Assembly (NCBI RefSeq): GCF_900406815.1
Contig: NZ_OVCN01000025.1
Location: forward strand, 1 to 41,383
Origin: Acinetobacter haemolyticus
GTDB taxonomy: Bacteria; Pseudomonadota; Gammaproteobacteria; Pseudomonadales; Moraxellaceae
DNA: 41,383 nt
Reading direction: 5' to 3'
This document shows, piece by piece, positions 8,092 through 17,279 of the stretch. Position numbers and translations under genes: made by a program. Position 1 is the first letter of the stretch. The number at the start of each line of letters is the position of its first letter. Under the pieces are notes generated by a model. It saw only the letters and a program-made list of their open reading frames with translations, ran no database searches and had not been told where the DNA came from.

Positions 8092-8117
8092 AAAAGGCAC
8101 TTAACAAAGTGCCTTTT
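8092..8117 (-). terminator. Terminator of ttcA
   Basis: AAAAGGCACTT pairs with AAGTGCCTTTT around a 4-nt loop, 17 bp past the ttcA stop on the minus strand. A/T-rich flanks on both sides allow leftward termination. Confidence 0.8.
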
Positions 8118-8133
8118 AAAAATTTTTTACATT

Positions 8134-9039
8134 TTAGTCTGCTGCAAAACTTAGATTGACCACGTCGAGACGATTTTTCAGTTCCTCTGGATCCTTCATG
8201 TCGAACTCTCGCTGTCCATCTAATGCCTCAAAATCGAATAATTCACGATCAGCCAATTGTGATGGCGACACATTCTGTAAAGCACCAAAAATACTGTGTA
8301 AACGTTTCGGGTATTGTTTATCCCATTCACGCAACATATCGTTGATTATTGCGCGTTGCAGGTTTTCTTGAGAACCACACAAATTACAAGGGATAATTGG
8401 AAACTTACGCATTTCTGCATATTTGATAATATCTTTTTCTTCAACATACGCTAAAGGACGAATTAAGATATTCTTCTTATCCGATGAAAGAAGCTTAGGC
8501 GGCATTGCCTTTAAACTTCCTCCGTGGAATAAATTCAAGAAGAAGGTCGCCATGATATCATCACGATGGTGACCTAATGCCACCTTAGTCGCGCCAATCT
8601 CTTGGGCAAAACCATACAATGAACCACGACGCAAACGTGAACAAACCGCACAATAAGTCTTGCCTTCAGGGGTTAATCGCTTGGTAATGGTATAAGTGTC
8701 TTTTTCCAAAATGTAATACGGAATATTATTTTCTTCCATATAACGCGGTAAAACATCTTCTGGGAAACCAGGTTGTTTTTGGTCAAGATTGACTGCAACA
8801 ATATCAAAATTAATCGGTGCAATACGTTTAAACTGCAACAAAATATCTAACAAGGTATAGCTGTCTTTACCACCAGACACACACACCATGACCTTATCGC
8901 CATCTTCGATCATTTTATAATCACGAATTGCATGCCCCACTTGGCGACGCAGCTTTTTCAACAGGCGATAATAGGCCGAACTGGTTGGAAGCTCAGGCTT
9001 GAAATTAAATCCTTGGTTGGACTCCACTGGCGCGTACAT
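8134..9039 (-). CDS. ttcA: tRNA 2-thiocytidine biosynthesis protein TtcA (301 aa)
   Basis: Thiolates cytidine 32 of certain tRNAs in an ATP- and Fe-S-dependent reaction in the cytoplasm. The PP-loop SGGKDS is at residues 55-60. The cluster-binding cysteine pairs are C130/C133 (CAVC) and C218/C221 (CNLC). GHHRDD (156-161) is also typical. I choose the ATG at 9037-9039 because the protein then begins [11 protein letters not shown] and has the usual length. An upstream in-frame ATG at 9150 would add 37 residues (rich in K, R and F) unlike the family. The ribosome site is weak for either start. The gene diverges from the secreted transglycosylase gene at 9521. Confidence 0.93.
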   Translation of the reverse strand: MYAPVESNQGFNFKPELPTSSAYYRLLKKLRRQVGHAIRDYKMIEDGDKVMVCVSGGKDSYTLLDILLQFKRIAPINFDIVAVNLDQKQPGFPEDVLPRYMEENNIPYYILEKDTYTITKRLTPEGKTYCAVCSRLRRGSLYGFAQEIGATKVALGHHRDDIMATFFLNLFHGGSLKAMPPKLLSSDKKNILIRPLAYVEEKDIIKYAEMRKFPIIPCNLCGSQENLQRAIINDMLREWDKQYPKRLHSIFGALQNVSPSQLADRELFDFEALDGQREFDMKDPEELKNRLDVVNLSFAAD

Positions 9040-9150
9040 AGACGTGATTAACTCATAAACAAAAACACTGCGAGATTTTATCCGAATTCGAAAAAAACCG
9101 CACCAAAAGAATTTTTCATTTTTCTTTCTATCGTCATATTCAGATTTCAT

Positions 9151-9520
9151 ACTGGTAAAATTGTGATCAAAAAATGATGAAATTGTCTGGATTGCTTATA
9201 TTTCAAACTTTTCCACAGTTTTCCACAAAAACTGTGGATAAAATTGTGGATTTCTTAGCTATTGACAAACTGTTTTAATCAGATAATAAGGCTTTTGATT
9301 AAATTGATCATTTTTTAACCACTTATTTTAATTATTTTTTATCAATGACTTACATAAGTCAATACTTCGTTTTTAAAAAAAATTTAATTTTTTTTTTGAT
9401 GAACATTCGAACAAAATGACTTGATTTTTTGTTAGACAGTAAAATTAAAAAAATTGTATCAAAACTTCATTTTTAGCATTTTTTTGTTACACTGCGCTAA
9501 GGAATTATAGCTCATCCATT
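9151..9520. promoter_or_regulatory. AT-rich divergent intergenic region with DnaA-box-like cluster
   Basis: Separates the divergent ttcA and transglycosylase genes. At 9209-9253 it holds four 9-mers close to the DnaA box TTATCCACA: TTTTCCACA (9209-9217), TTTTCCACA (9219-9227), TGTGGATAA (9233-9241, an exact reverse-strand box) and TGTGGATTT (9245-9253). The first pair faces the second pair, and CCACAGTTTT / AAAACTGTGG makes a 10-bp inverted repeat. The remainder to 9480 is extremely AT-rich with long A and T runs. No ORF is seen. Confidence 0.6.
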
Positions 9521-10399
9521 GTGAATATTATAACGATGAACAAAATAACGTATTTGATGGCCTTCTGTTTGGGGACAATTGGTTTTTTTTCTAACTCTGC
9601 ATCATCACATGCAGGGCAAACCATTTATCAATTTAAAGACAACAACGGTACTACGCTGCTCACGAATAAGAAAAAAGCGGAATACAGTCATTTAAAAGTG
9701 GTTAAAGCGACTTATTATCCTGACAGCAATATTCATACTTATAGTAACTGGGGTAAGACTGAGGCCTCTGTTCTGCCTAGTTATAACCGCAATCGAAATG
9801 CTTTTGATCACCTCATTAAACAAGCTGCCCAACAACACGGCGTCTCTGAAGGGTTAATTAAAGCTGTGATGCATACTGAGTCTGGATTCAATGTTCGTGC
9901 CCGTTCCCCTGTGGGTGCTCAGGGCTTAATGCAATTAATGCCAGCCACTGCTCGACGTTTCAATGTCAATGATGCTTATGATCCTCAACAAAATATTTTT
10001 GCAGGTGCACGTTATTTAAGTTGGTTGCTTAAACGTTTTAACGGTAACACCGAACTTGCTCTGGCGGGCTATAATGCAGGTGAAGGTAATGTCGATAAAT
10101 ATGGTGGCATTCCACCTTTTCGTGAAACACAAGATTATGTACGTCGGGTAACCAGTCGTTATCAAAACTTGTATGCCTCAGGACTAGGTAGTGTTTCGTC
10201 GAATAATGAGCTTATGGCGCAAGCTGTCAGCTATTCAAATGCTGACTTACCAAGTAACCTGTCTACCAGCAGCACTGCGCCAAAGCAGTATAATCGCCAA
10301 ATCATTACACTAGCAGACGGCACTTTTACGGATGCACCTACAGGTACTTATTCAACTGCAAATGCGACTGCATCGGCACATATACGATTGAGTGATTAA
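9521..10399 (+). CDS. Secreted lytic transglycosylase, SLT domain (292 aa)
   Basis: A periplasmic peptidoglycan-cleaving enzyme. An N-terminal signal peptide (hydrophobic core about 10-24, SASSHA before the likely cleavage site) is followed by a DUF4124-like segment (TIYQFKDNNGTTLLTNK) often found ahead of such domains. The SLT domain spans about 93-215: catalytic E120 in AVMHTESGF, then SPVGAQGLMQLMPATA and AGYNAGEGNV. The C-terminal 80 residues are Ser/Thr-rich and probably disordered. The frame opens at GTG 9521; an ATG at 9536 would give a cleaner signal peptide. AAGGA at 9499 is rather far from either. The gene stands alone. Confidence 0.88.
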   Translation: MNIITMNKITYLMAFCLGTIGFFSNSASSHAGQTIYQFKDNNGTTLLTNKKKAEYSHLKVVKATYYPDSNIHTYSNWGKTEASVLPSYNRNRNAFDHLIKQAAQQHGVSEGLIKAVMHTESGFNVRARSPVGAQGLMQLMPATARRFNVNDAYDPQQNIFAGARYLSWLLKRFNGNTELALAGYNAGEGNVDKYGGIPPFRETQDYVRRVTSRYQNLYASGLGSVSSNNELMAQAVSYSNADLPSNLSTSSTAPKQYNRQIITLADGTFTDAPTGTYSTANATASAHIRLSD

Positions 10400-10616
10400 G
10401 CTGTACATTAAAACAACGATACCATTTCATAATATGTGCTTATTTACAGCATAAAATTTATTTTAAGTTATTGTTTCTGCTTTCATTCATTGTTTTATGA
10501 TCGAAATACAATTCCATCCATTTTTTTCTTGAATTTTTGGGGTTCAACCTGCATATTATGGGAATGATTTATATTTATAAATCAGATCACTTTTTCTTTA
10601 TAAGAGGGTTTTCTCA

Positions 10617-11522
10617 ATGATGCGGATTGGTTTGTTCTTGCTAACCAACCTCGCGGTACTGGTTGTAGCTGGCATTATTTTGTCACTCTTCGGTGTCGGT
10701 AGTTACCGTAGTGCGGGTGGCTTAAATCTAGGCAACCTATTAGTCTTCTGTTTTGTCTTTGGTATGGTGGGATCGTTTATTTCCCTCTTCATGTCAAAGT
10801 GGATGGCTAAAAAAACCACTGGGACTGAATTAATCGACCCGAATGCACCTCGTAATCAGGCTGAAGCGTGGTTGTTGCAAGAAGTTTCTCAATTATCTCA
10901 ACGTGCAGGTATTAAAATGCCTGAAGTGGGGATCTTCCCATCTTATCAATCAAATGCGTTTGCAACTGGTTGGAATAAAAATGACGCACTAGTAGCTGTT
11001 TCTACAGGTCTATTAGAACGCATGAACAAAGATGAACTTCGTGCAGTACTTGCACACGAAATCGGACACGTCGCGAATGGCGATATGGTTACACTGGCCT
11101 TGATTCAAGGTGTCGTCAACGCCTTTGTTATGTTCTTTGCACGTGTCGCAGGTGACTTTATCGACCGGAATTTCTTTGGCCGTGAAGATGGTGAAGCACC
11201 TGGTCTTGCTTATTTTGCCATTACCATCGTATTAGATATTGTATTTGGTATTTTAGCGTCCACAATCGTGATGTGGTTCTCTCGTCAACGTGAATATCGT
11301 GCTGATGAAGCGGGTGCTCGTTTGGCAGGCAAAGATGCCATGATTTCTGCACTACTTCGCTTACAAGCTGAGACAGAAATGCCAGATCAAATGCCAAAAG
11401 AAATGAAAGCATTTGCAATTACGGAAGGTAAGGAGCAAGGCTTTAGCTTAGCGGCTTTATTCCAAACTCACCCAAGTATTGAGCAACGTGTTGCTGCGCT
11501 CAGACAATTGAATGTTCATTAA
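10617..11522 (+). CDS. htpX: Membrane zinc protease HtpX (301 aa)
   Basis: An inner-membrane M48 metalloprotease that degrades misfolded membrane proteins alongside FtsH (also encoded here, at 27351). Two N-terminal membrane segments (about 5-25 and 40-60) precede the catalytic motif HEIGH (H147, E148, H151). Further membrane segments follow at about 155-215, and the third zinc ligand is likely in REYRADEAG. Length is that of the family. AGAGGG lies upstream of the first ATG; a second ATG follows directly. In other bacteria htpX is induced by envelope stress through Cpx or sigma-32; no such site was identified here. Confidence 0.95.
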   Translation: MMRIGLFLLTNLAVLVVAGIILSLFGVGSYRSAGGLNLGNLLVFCFVFGMVGSFISLFMSKWMAKKTTGTELIDPNAPRNQAEAWLLQEVSQLSQRAGIKMPEVGIFPSYQSNAFATGWNKNDALVAVSTGLLERMNKDELRAVLAHEIGHVANGDMVTLALIQGVVNAFVMFFARVAGDFIDRNFFGREDGEAPGLAYFAITIVLDIVFGILASTIVMWFSRQREYRADEAGARLAGKDAMISALLRLQAETEMPDQMPKEMKAFAITEGKEQGFSLAALFQTHPSIEQRVAALRQLNVH

Positions 11523-11535
11523 ATCAAACAGTTTC

Positions 11536-11568
11536 AAAACAAAGCCTCCAATATGGAGGCTTTGTTTT
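11536..11568. terminator. Shared terminator of htpX and the DUF4112 gene
   Basis: A 14-bp perfect stem, AAAACAAAGCCTCC / GGAGGCTTTGTTTT, with a 5-nt loop lies between two converging genes. It touches the stop codon of the minus-strand gene. A/T flanks on both sides suit bidirectional use. Confidence 0.88.
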
Positions 11569-12143
11569 TAAAAAGATTGATACCATTGCCATAGAAAGCT
11601 AAATCCAGCCCACACAGCCATAACCAATAAAAGAAGAATTGCAATGCCCAATAAATCAGGTATCCGCAACCATATCCAACTCACAATGGGATTACGCCAA
11701 AATGCTGAAGTTTTTTGCTTTTGTTCTAAGGCTTCATGCAAAAAAGGATGGACTACATGGATATCACTACGTACTTGATATTCCTCACGGATATGATCAT
11801 GTACAATATCTAGAGTCTTTCGACTTGGGCGAATAAACACGTCAAAGATCGTGCCGACAATGGGTACAAAGCCAACCAGCATATCCAAAATTGCCAGTTT
11901 TACCACCCCATTCAGCTTATGTTGAGGAACACCCACCTCTCTCGCTTTTTTAAACGCATACAGCGTTAAAATAAATCCTGCAACATCTCCTGCCAAGGGT
12001 ATGGTGCTCAGTGCCGCATCAGCACCGATACCTTGTTTAGTGAATGGAATACGCACCAAGCTATCCATGCTATTGGCAAATTTTGCTAAATCACGCTCTA
12101 CTGCAATCGCCTGCTGTTGTGTTAATTTTTTTTGTGAGGTCAT
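11568..12143 (-). CDS. DUF4112 membrane protein (191 aa)
   Basis: A small inner-membrane protein of unknown function. The N-terminal half has the DUF4112 hallmarks: DSLVRIPFTKQGIGADAAL, then IPLAGDVAGFILTLY and a third hydrophobic stretch LDMLVGFVPIVGTIFDVF followed by RPSRKTLDIV. A C-terminal membrane helix lies at about 163-187. Length is slightly longer than the core domain. The gene converges with htpX, shares its terminator and lies downstream of mgtE in the same direction (76 bp gap), so readthrough from mgtE is possible. No catalytic residues can be proposed. Confidence 0.8.
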   Translation of the reverse strand: MTSQKKLTQQQAIAVERDLAKFANSMDSLVRIPFTKQGIGADAALSTIPLAGDVAGFILTLYAFKKAREVGVPQHKLNGVVKLAILDMLVGFVPIVGTIFDVFIRPSRKTLDIVHDHIREEYQVRSDIHVVHPFLHEALEQKQKTSAFWRNPIVSWIWLRIPDLLGIAILLLLVMAVWAGFSFLWQWYQSF

Positions 12144-12219
12144 TCAGTCAACCTAAAATCCATAATTTTATTAATGATAAATTAGCATAACAATTTTTTC
12201 GGTATATTTTGTTCTGCAA

Positions 12220-13557
12220 TTAGAACAAAATCATAGATGCAATAAAGAGATAAATCAGTACTCCCATAGCATCACAAATCGATGTCACCAAAGGTGCAGA
12301 TGCACTAGCTGGGTCAAATCCAAATCGATTTAAAATAAACGGTAAACTCATACCAATCAAACAACCCATCAGTACGATTCCAACCATACTAAATGCCAAA
12401 ACCAGCGCAACTAAGGCATCACCACGCACATAACCAAGAAGTGATACGGCAAACGCCATCGTGCCGCCTAAACATAATGCCACCAAGCTTTCACGACCTA
12501 ATAAATAGAACCAATCCTTAAATTGGACATCACCTGTGGCCAATGCCCGCACCATCAATGTTGATGATTGAGATCCTGCATTCCCTCCACTCCCCACCAG
12601 AAGCGGTAAGAAAAATACCAAAACCAAATGTTGTGCAATCACATCTTCATAATGAGCAATTCCAATACCCGATAGTAGGCTGCCAAATACCAAAAAAACC
12701 AACCAAAAAACGCGTTTCTGGTATAACTGTAAGATTGGTGCTGATTTAATACTTAATTTAGTAGTTGCATTTACGCCCCCGACTTTTAAAAAGTCTTCTG
12801 TTGCTTCTTCTCTGGCAACATCCATTGCATCATCGTAGGTAATAATCCCCACCAAGGCTTGTTGTGCATCGACAATCGGTAAGGCCAGTAAATCATAACG
12901 TGCCATGATTTTGGCAATATGGTCCTGGTCATCATCTACACGCGCACTAATCACATCACGTATCATCAACTGTGCAATTCGTGTCTCTGGTTGTGCCAAA
13001 ACTAATTCACGTAAGGACACAACACCGATCAAATGCCGTTGTTCATCAATGATATAAGCTTGATAAATCGTTTCCGCATCTGGGGCATCTTTACGTAATG
13101 CCTCTATTGCTTGAGCAACAGTAAATTCTGGCTTGAGTGTCACATAATCCGAAGACATGATCGCACCCGCAGTGCCTTCAACATAACCCGCAAGACGGCG
13201 AATATCTTCTCTTTTTGCTTGAGCTAATGCAGGCAATAGCATTTCTTGCTCACCTGGATCTAAACGTTTGAATAAATCAGTTCGATCATCGGAAGGCATT
13301 TCACTTACAATTTTCGCCAGCACTTGACGAGGCATTTCTTGCGCAATCAGAATTTGTTGTTTCGCAGGAAACTCAGCAAAAATATAGGCACATTGTGGTA
13401 AATGCTCGAGCAAATAAGCTGCATAGCTTGGTGTCATTTGTTGTAATAGTTCAGCCAAGTCAGCATAAGGTACACCCCTGAGTAAAGCGAGTGCTTGTTC
13501 GATATGATGGTTTGCAACAGTTTCGTTAAGTAGTGTGATTAATTCATTTCTTGACAT
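12220..13557 (-). CDS. mgtE: Magnesium transporter MgtE (445 aa)
   Basis: An inner-membrane Mg2+ channel gated by cytoplasmic Mg2+. Domain order is standard: an N-terminal helical superhelix (about 1-125, MgtE_N), two CBS domains (about 130-250, including YIIDEQRHLIGVVSLREL and LPIVDAQQALVGIITYDD), a plug helix, and five membrane segments from about 275 to the end. Conserved pore-region motifs include PLLVGSGGNAGSQSS and PASASAPLVTSICDAMG. Length is normal. An AGGAG site stands 6 nt before the ATG. The leader upstream can fold over this site (see 13558-13680), suggesting translational control. Confidence 0.93.
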   Translation of the reverse strand: MSRNELITLLNETVANHHIEQALALLRGVPYADLAELLQQMTPSYAAYLLEHLPQCAYIFAEFPAKQQILIAQEMPRQVLAKIVSEMPSDDRTDLFKRLDPGEQEMLLPALAQAKREDIRRLAGYVEGTAGAIMSSDYVTLKPEFTVAQAIEALRKDAPDAETIYQAYIIDEQRHLIGVVSLRELVLAQPETRIAQLMIRDVISARVDDDQDHIAKIMARYDLLALPIVDAQQALVGIITYDDAMDVAREEATEDFLKVGGVNATTKLSIKSAPILQLYQKRVFWLVFLVFGSLLSGIGIAHYEDVIAQHLVLVFFLPLLVGSGGNAGSQSSTLMVRALATGDVQFKDWFYLLGRESLVALCLGGTMAFAVSLLGYVRGDALVALVLAFSMVGIVLMGCLIGMSLPFILNRFGFDPASASAPLVTSICDAMGVLIYLFIASMILF

Positions 13558-13680
13558 GCGAATCTCCTAGCCCCAAACACATTTGGCTAGGTCGCAAACA
13601 TGATTAAGCGTGCGTGTAAAAACCTAGCAAGTCTGGGGAGTATTTAAGGTAGTAAGTACTTGATTGAGACCTACAACTCT
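13558..13680 (-). promoter_or_regulatory. Structured mgtE leader with mutually exclusive hairpins over the ribosome site
   Basis: In the RNA sense three arms are complementary: A, GCTAGGT (13628 to 13622); B, ACCTAGCC (13592 to 13585); C, GGCTAGG (13572 to 13566). C overlaps the AGGAG ribosome site (13568 to 13564). B with C makes a 7-bp stem with an inner AAA / TTT stem that hides the site. A with B makes a 7-bp stem that frees C, and can be extended outside by CCCCA (13638 to 13634) with TGGGG (13575 to 13571). This has the logic of a translational riboswitch or thermosensor. I do not recognise the M-box (ykoK) consensus in it. Confidence 0.55.
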
Positions 13681-13739
13681 GTGTATCCATTTTTTAGATA
13701 AACTCTCATTTGAACCGTTTATACGGCGCATGAATAATA

Positions 13740-13767
13740 AGGGCTTGAACCTATTGGCTCAAGCCCT
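13740..13767 (-). terminator. Hairpin between mgtE leader and RND gene
   Basis: AGGGCTTGA and TCAAGCCCT form a 9-bp stem with a 10-nt loop, about 70 bp beyond the RND pump stop. Read leftward it is followed by TTATTATT, so it can act as the terminator of that gene. Confidence 0.6.
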
Positions 13768-13837
13768 ATCCCTATGAATTATGTCTTATTTTGTTTCAGT
13801 CAAAATTATATCGCTCAAATACGACCCTTATAGCCGC

Positions 13838-16800
13838 TTAATTTTGAATCGCAGTTTTACCTTTAAAAATAGAGCGAATTAACACATACATTAATGGAAT
13901 GAAAAGAAGTACCAATACGGTACCAAAGATAACACCACCAAAAACGCTATAACCAATCGCTTGGCGGCTCAAGGCACCCGCACCTGTTGAAAACATTAAT
14001 GGGATCACACCTGCACCAAACGCAATCGAGGTCATTAAAATAGGACGCAATCTTAAACCCGCCGCCCGCAAAGCCGAATCCAATAGGGATTTTCCTTGCT
14101 GCTGTAAACTTGCAGCAAACTCGACCATTAAAATGGCATTCTTACAGGACAGTCCTATCGTCGTCAGCAAAGCAATTTGGAAATAAATATCATTGGCGAA
14201 ACCAAACCAATAACTGAATAGAATTGTTCCGCCGATCCCTAGTGGAATTGCAGCCATCACCACAGATGGTATTGACCAGCTTTCGTATAAAGCTGCCAAA
14301 CATAGAAAAATGAAAGCAATTGAAATCACATATAACCAAATCGCTTGATTACTTGATTGTTGTTCTTGATAAGATAAACCACTCCAAGCCAAGTCAATTC
14401 CAGGCATTTTATTGGCAAGTTCCGTCAATGCTTGCATGCCTTGACCACTACTAAAGCCATTCGCAGAATCAGCTTCTAACTCTATCGAAGGATAGCCCAT
14501 AAAACGTTGTAAAGATGGCGGTGCACCTTGCCAAGACACCTGACTAAATTGGGTAAATGGAATCATTTGACCTTGTGCATTTTTCGCATGCCAAAAACCT
14601 AAATCCTCAGGTTTTGAACGATACGGCGCATCTCCTTGTAAATAGACACGCTTGATTCGACCACGATCGATGAAGTCATTGATATAACTTCCGCTCCATG
14701 CTGTCGAAATCGTTCGATTAATTTCACTCACATTTAAGTTATGTAACATCGCTGCACGATGGTCGATTTGAAGATTTAAAACCGCCTGATCATCGTTGGT
14801 CTTTTTATCTAGATTCTCAATGCTCTGTAATGCATTACCTTGTTGCTGTAATTCTCTAAAGATCGTTAATAACTTATCCCGTCCCATCCCTTGAGTATCT
14901 TGCAGCCAAAAATCAATTTTATCGGAATTACCTAAGCCACGAATTACAGCAGGCATGACCACCATGATCCTTGCCTGATTATTTTGCGCAAAATGTTGCA
15001 TCGCCCGTGCGCGAATCGCTTGTGCGCTGTTTTCACTTCCCTGACGTTCATCCCAATGCTTTAAAGATACAAAAGCTTGTCCAAGATTTTGTCCTGTCCC
15101 CGAAAAGTTACGACCATGAATTACCATAATGCCATTGAGATTGTCCTTTTCCTCATTCAAAAAATAATCTGAAATCTGCTTGCCCACCACTTGGGTCTGG
15201 CTCATCGGTGTCCCTTCTGCGAGACGGAATTGAACACCTAAAAGTCCTTGATCCTCTTGAGGTAAAAAACTAGTCGGTAATTCGCGATATACCCAAGCAA
15301 AAGCGCTGATTAACACGATAAACCCGATGATGGACACGGATTTTACTTGAATGGCTTTTTTTGCAAGTGCTAGATAACCCGATCTAATCCGATCTAATCC
15401 TCGCTCAAAACTTTGAGCCCACTTCGCTTTTTGATGTTGCTGTTTCAATAAAATGGCACATAGCGCGGGTGTCAAAATCAGTGCAACCAATAATGACAAT
15501 GACATGGCTGCAACCAAAGTAATCGAAAATTGACGGTAAATAATCCCTGTCGCACCTGTAAAAAACGACATTGGAATAAATACGGCGGTTAGCACGAGAG
15601 TAATACCGACCAATGCTCCACTGATCTCTTGCATGGATTGAATACTGGCCTGTTTGGCATCCAGCTTTTGCTCATGCATGATCCGTTCAACGTTTTCCAC
15701 CACGACAATTGCATCATCCACCAACAAACCAATCGCTAATACCATAGCGAACAAGGTCAAGGTATTAATACTCATTCCTAGAACTGCAAGTACGGCAAAG
15801 GTTCCCAAAATCACGACGGGAACAGTAACTGCAGGAATCAGCGTTGCTCGCCAGTTCTGCAAAAACAAGAACATCACCAAAACCACTAAAATAATCGCTT
15901 CGATCAAGGTCGCCAGAACCTGAGACATCGACTCTTTGACAAAAGGCGTATCATCTCGTGGATAAACAATGAAATAACCTTCGGGAAGGTCTTTCTCAAG
16001 TCTTTCAATTTCTTTATAAACCAAATCCGCTGTTTGCATCACGTTGGCGCCGACAGCCAAAGATACGGATAACCCAGAAGCTGGGTAACCATTTAATCGG
16101 TTAAAAACTTGATAGTTTTCTGCACCCACTTCGATACGAGCAATATCTTTTAAATAAACTAAACCACCCTCTCCATGTGCTTTTATAATAATTTGTTCAA
16201 ATTGCTCAGGTGTTTGCAATAAAGAACCAGACGTAACTCTTGCATTTAAATATTGATCATCAACACTCGGAAGTTGCCCAATCGCCCCGGCTGCCACTTG
16301 CGCATTTTGACTTTCTAAAGCGGTTCTGACTTCACTGACACTCAGTTGATATTGTTGTAACTTCTGTGGATCCAACCAGATTCGCATCGCGTACTGCGAA
16401 CCGAAGACACTAATTTCCCCCACCCCTTCAATACGACTCAAATTCAATTCAAAGTGATTGGTCAAATAGTCAGAGATATCAATATTGGTGGAACGGCCAG
16501 AAGAATCAGCCAAGCCAATCACCATGAATGAATCACTAAGCGATTTTCGAACGGTTACCCCTTGTCGTTGTACATCTTCGGGTAGACGGTTAATTGCGCC
16601 ATTAATTGCATTTTGCACTTGTACTTGCGCTTGATCTGGATCAGTACCTTGGGTAAAGAAAAGGCTGATACGGCTATTGCCGCTGGCGTCACTACTGGAA
16701 CTAAAATAAAGTAAGTGATCAATACCTTTAATTTGCTGTTCCAATACCTGGGTAACGCTATCTTCTACAGCTTGTGCATCCGCACCACTATAATTCGTTG

Positions 16801-16939
16801 CGACAGTAATACGCGGTGGAGCAATATCCGGATATCGTTCCACGGGTAAGTTTAATACCGCGAGTAAGCCAACAGCCATGACAATAATTGCTAAAACACC
16901 AGCAAAGATGGGACGATGAATAAAAAACTTAGATAACAT
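13838..16939 (-). CDS. RND (HAE1) multidrug efflux permease, orphan (1033 aa)
   Basis: A proton-driven inner-membrane exporter of the AcrB/AdeB family. The N-terminal helix MLSKFFIHRPIFAGVLAI, two large periplasmic loops and twelve membrane segments are all recognisable. The proton-relay residues are present: the Asp pair in GLLVDDAIVVVENVER (about 405-420) and the Lys in LSCKNAILMVEFA (about residue 935), with a conserved RPILMTS in the last helix block. Length is typical of AdeB (about 1035). No membrane-fusion or outer-membrane gene lies on either side, so it must borrow partners from elsewhere or be a partnerless copy. Substrates cannot be predicted. It is preceded by a 340-bp region with no regulator. 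Confidence 0.9.
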   Translation of the reverse strand: MLSKFFIHRPIFAGVLAIIVMAVGLLAVLNLPVERYPDIAPPRITVATNYSGADAQAVEDSVTQVLEQQIKGIDHLLYFSSSSDASGNSRISLFFTQGTDPDQAQVQVQNAINGAINRLPEDVQRQGVTVRKSLSDSFMVIGLADSSGRSTNIDISDYLTNHFELNLSRIEGVGEISVFGSQYAMRIWLDPQKLQQYQLSVSEVRTALESQNAQVAAGAIGQLPSVDDQYLNARVTSGSLLQTPEQFEQIIIKAHGEGGLVYLKDIARIEVGAENYQVFNRLNGYPASGLSVSLAVGANVMQTADLVYKEIERLEKDLPEGYFIVYPRDDTPFVKESMSQVLATLIEAIILVVLVMFLFLQNWRATLIPAVTVPVVILGTFAVLAVLGMSINTLTLFAMVLAIGLLVDDAIVVVENVERIMHEQKLDAKQASIQSMQEISGALVGITLVLTAVFIPMSFFTGATGIIYRQFSITLVAAMSLSLLVALILTPALCAILLKQQHQKAKWAQSFERGLDRIRSGYLALAKKAIQVKSVSIIGFIVLISAFAWVYRELPTSFLPQEDQGLLGVQFRLAEGTPMSQTQVVGKQISDYFLNEEKDNLNGIMVIHGRNFSGTGQNLGQAFVSLKHWDERQGSENSAQAIRARAMQHFAQNNQARIMVVMPAVIRGLGNSDKIDFWLQDTQGMGRDKLLTIFRELQQQGNALQSIENLDKKTNDDQAVLNLQIDHRAAMLHNLNVSEINRTISTAWSGSYINDFIDRGRIKRVYLQGDAPYRSKPEDLGFWHAKNAQGQMIPFTQFSQVSWQGAPPSLQRFMGYPSIELEADSANGFSSGQGMQALTELANKMPGIDLAWSGLSYQEQQSSNQAIWLYVISIAFIFLCLAALYESWSIPSVVMAAIPLGIGGTILFSYWFGFANDIYFQIALLTTIGLSCKNAILMVEFAASLQQQGKSLLDSALRAAGLRLRPILMTSIAFGAGVIPLMFSTGAGALSRQAIGYSVFGGVIFGTVLVLLFIPLMYVLIRSIFKGKTAIQN

Positions 16940-17279
16940 GGCTGTTCATTCCATTTCAGAAACAGTCAATTTTTCAAAAAGATAGGTGGAAGATTAATAA
17001 GAGTGAGTATACATTTTAAGCTTGATCATCTCTAAGTCATTCTCGAAATACCATCCCTATTAACATATCATTTCAAAAAGCGCTAATTAAGGAGGAATCG
17101 TGGATTTTTATGGTTTAATACCGACCAAATTTCAATTCAATTGCTACAGAATCTTTTGTTTCAAAAGTATTTAATTTAAATCACTTTGCTATCAATTACT
17201 TCATAAATTCAGATTGACAGTCGCCTGAGTAAAAACGATAGTAGCACGCTTATTGCCACCCCTATGTTATTCGTCATTT
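16940..17279. other. Divergent promoter region with a tiny SD-led ORF
   Basis: Lies between the divergent RND and phosphoethanolamine-transferase-like genes. It contains no MFP fragment or regulator gene. A strong AAGGAGG site at 17089-17095 precedes GTG 17100, which opens a 24-codon frame ending at TAA 17172-17174. Whether it is translated is unknown. The rest is AT-rich and presumably holds both promoters. Confidence 0.4.

Noticed and set aside
9040..9150. N-terminal extension of ttcA from the upstream ATG
   Set aside because: The extra 37 residues are Lys/Arg/Phe-rich and unlike TtcA N-termini; MYAPVES gives the expected length.
9209..9480. Possible chromosomal origin of replication (DnaA boxes plus AT-rich stretch)
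   Set aside because: No dnaA, dnaN, rpmH or gidA nearby, and only one exact box. It is kept only as a DnaA-box cluster.
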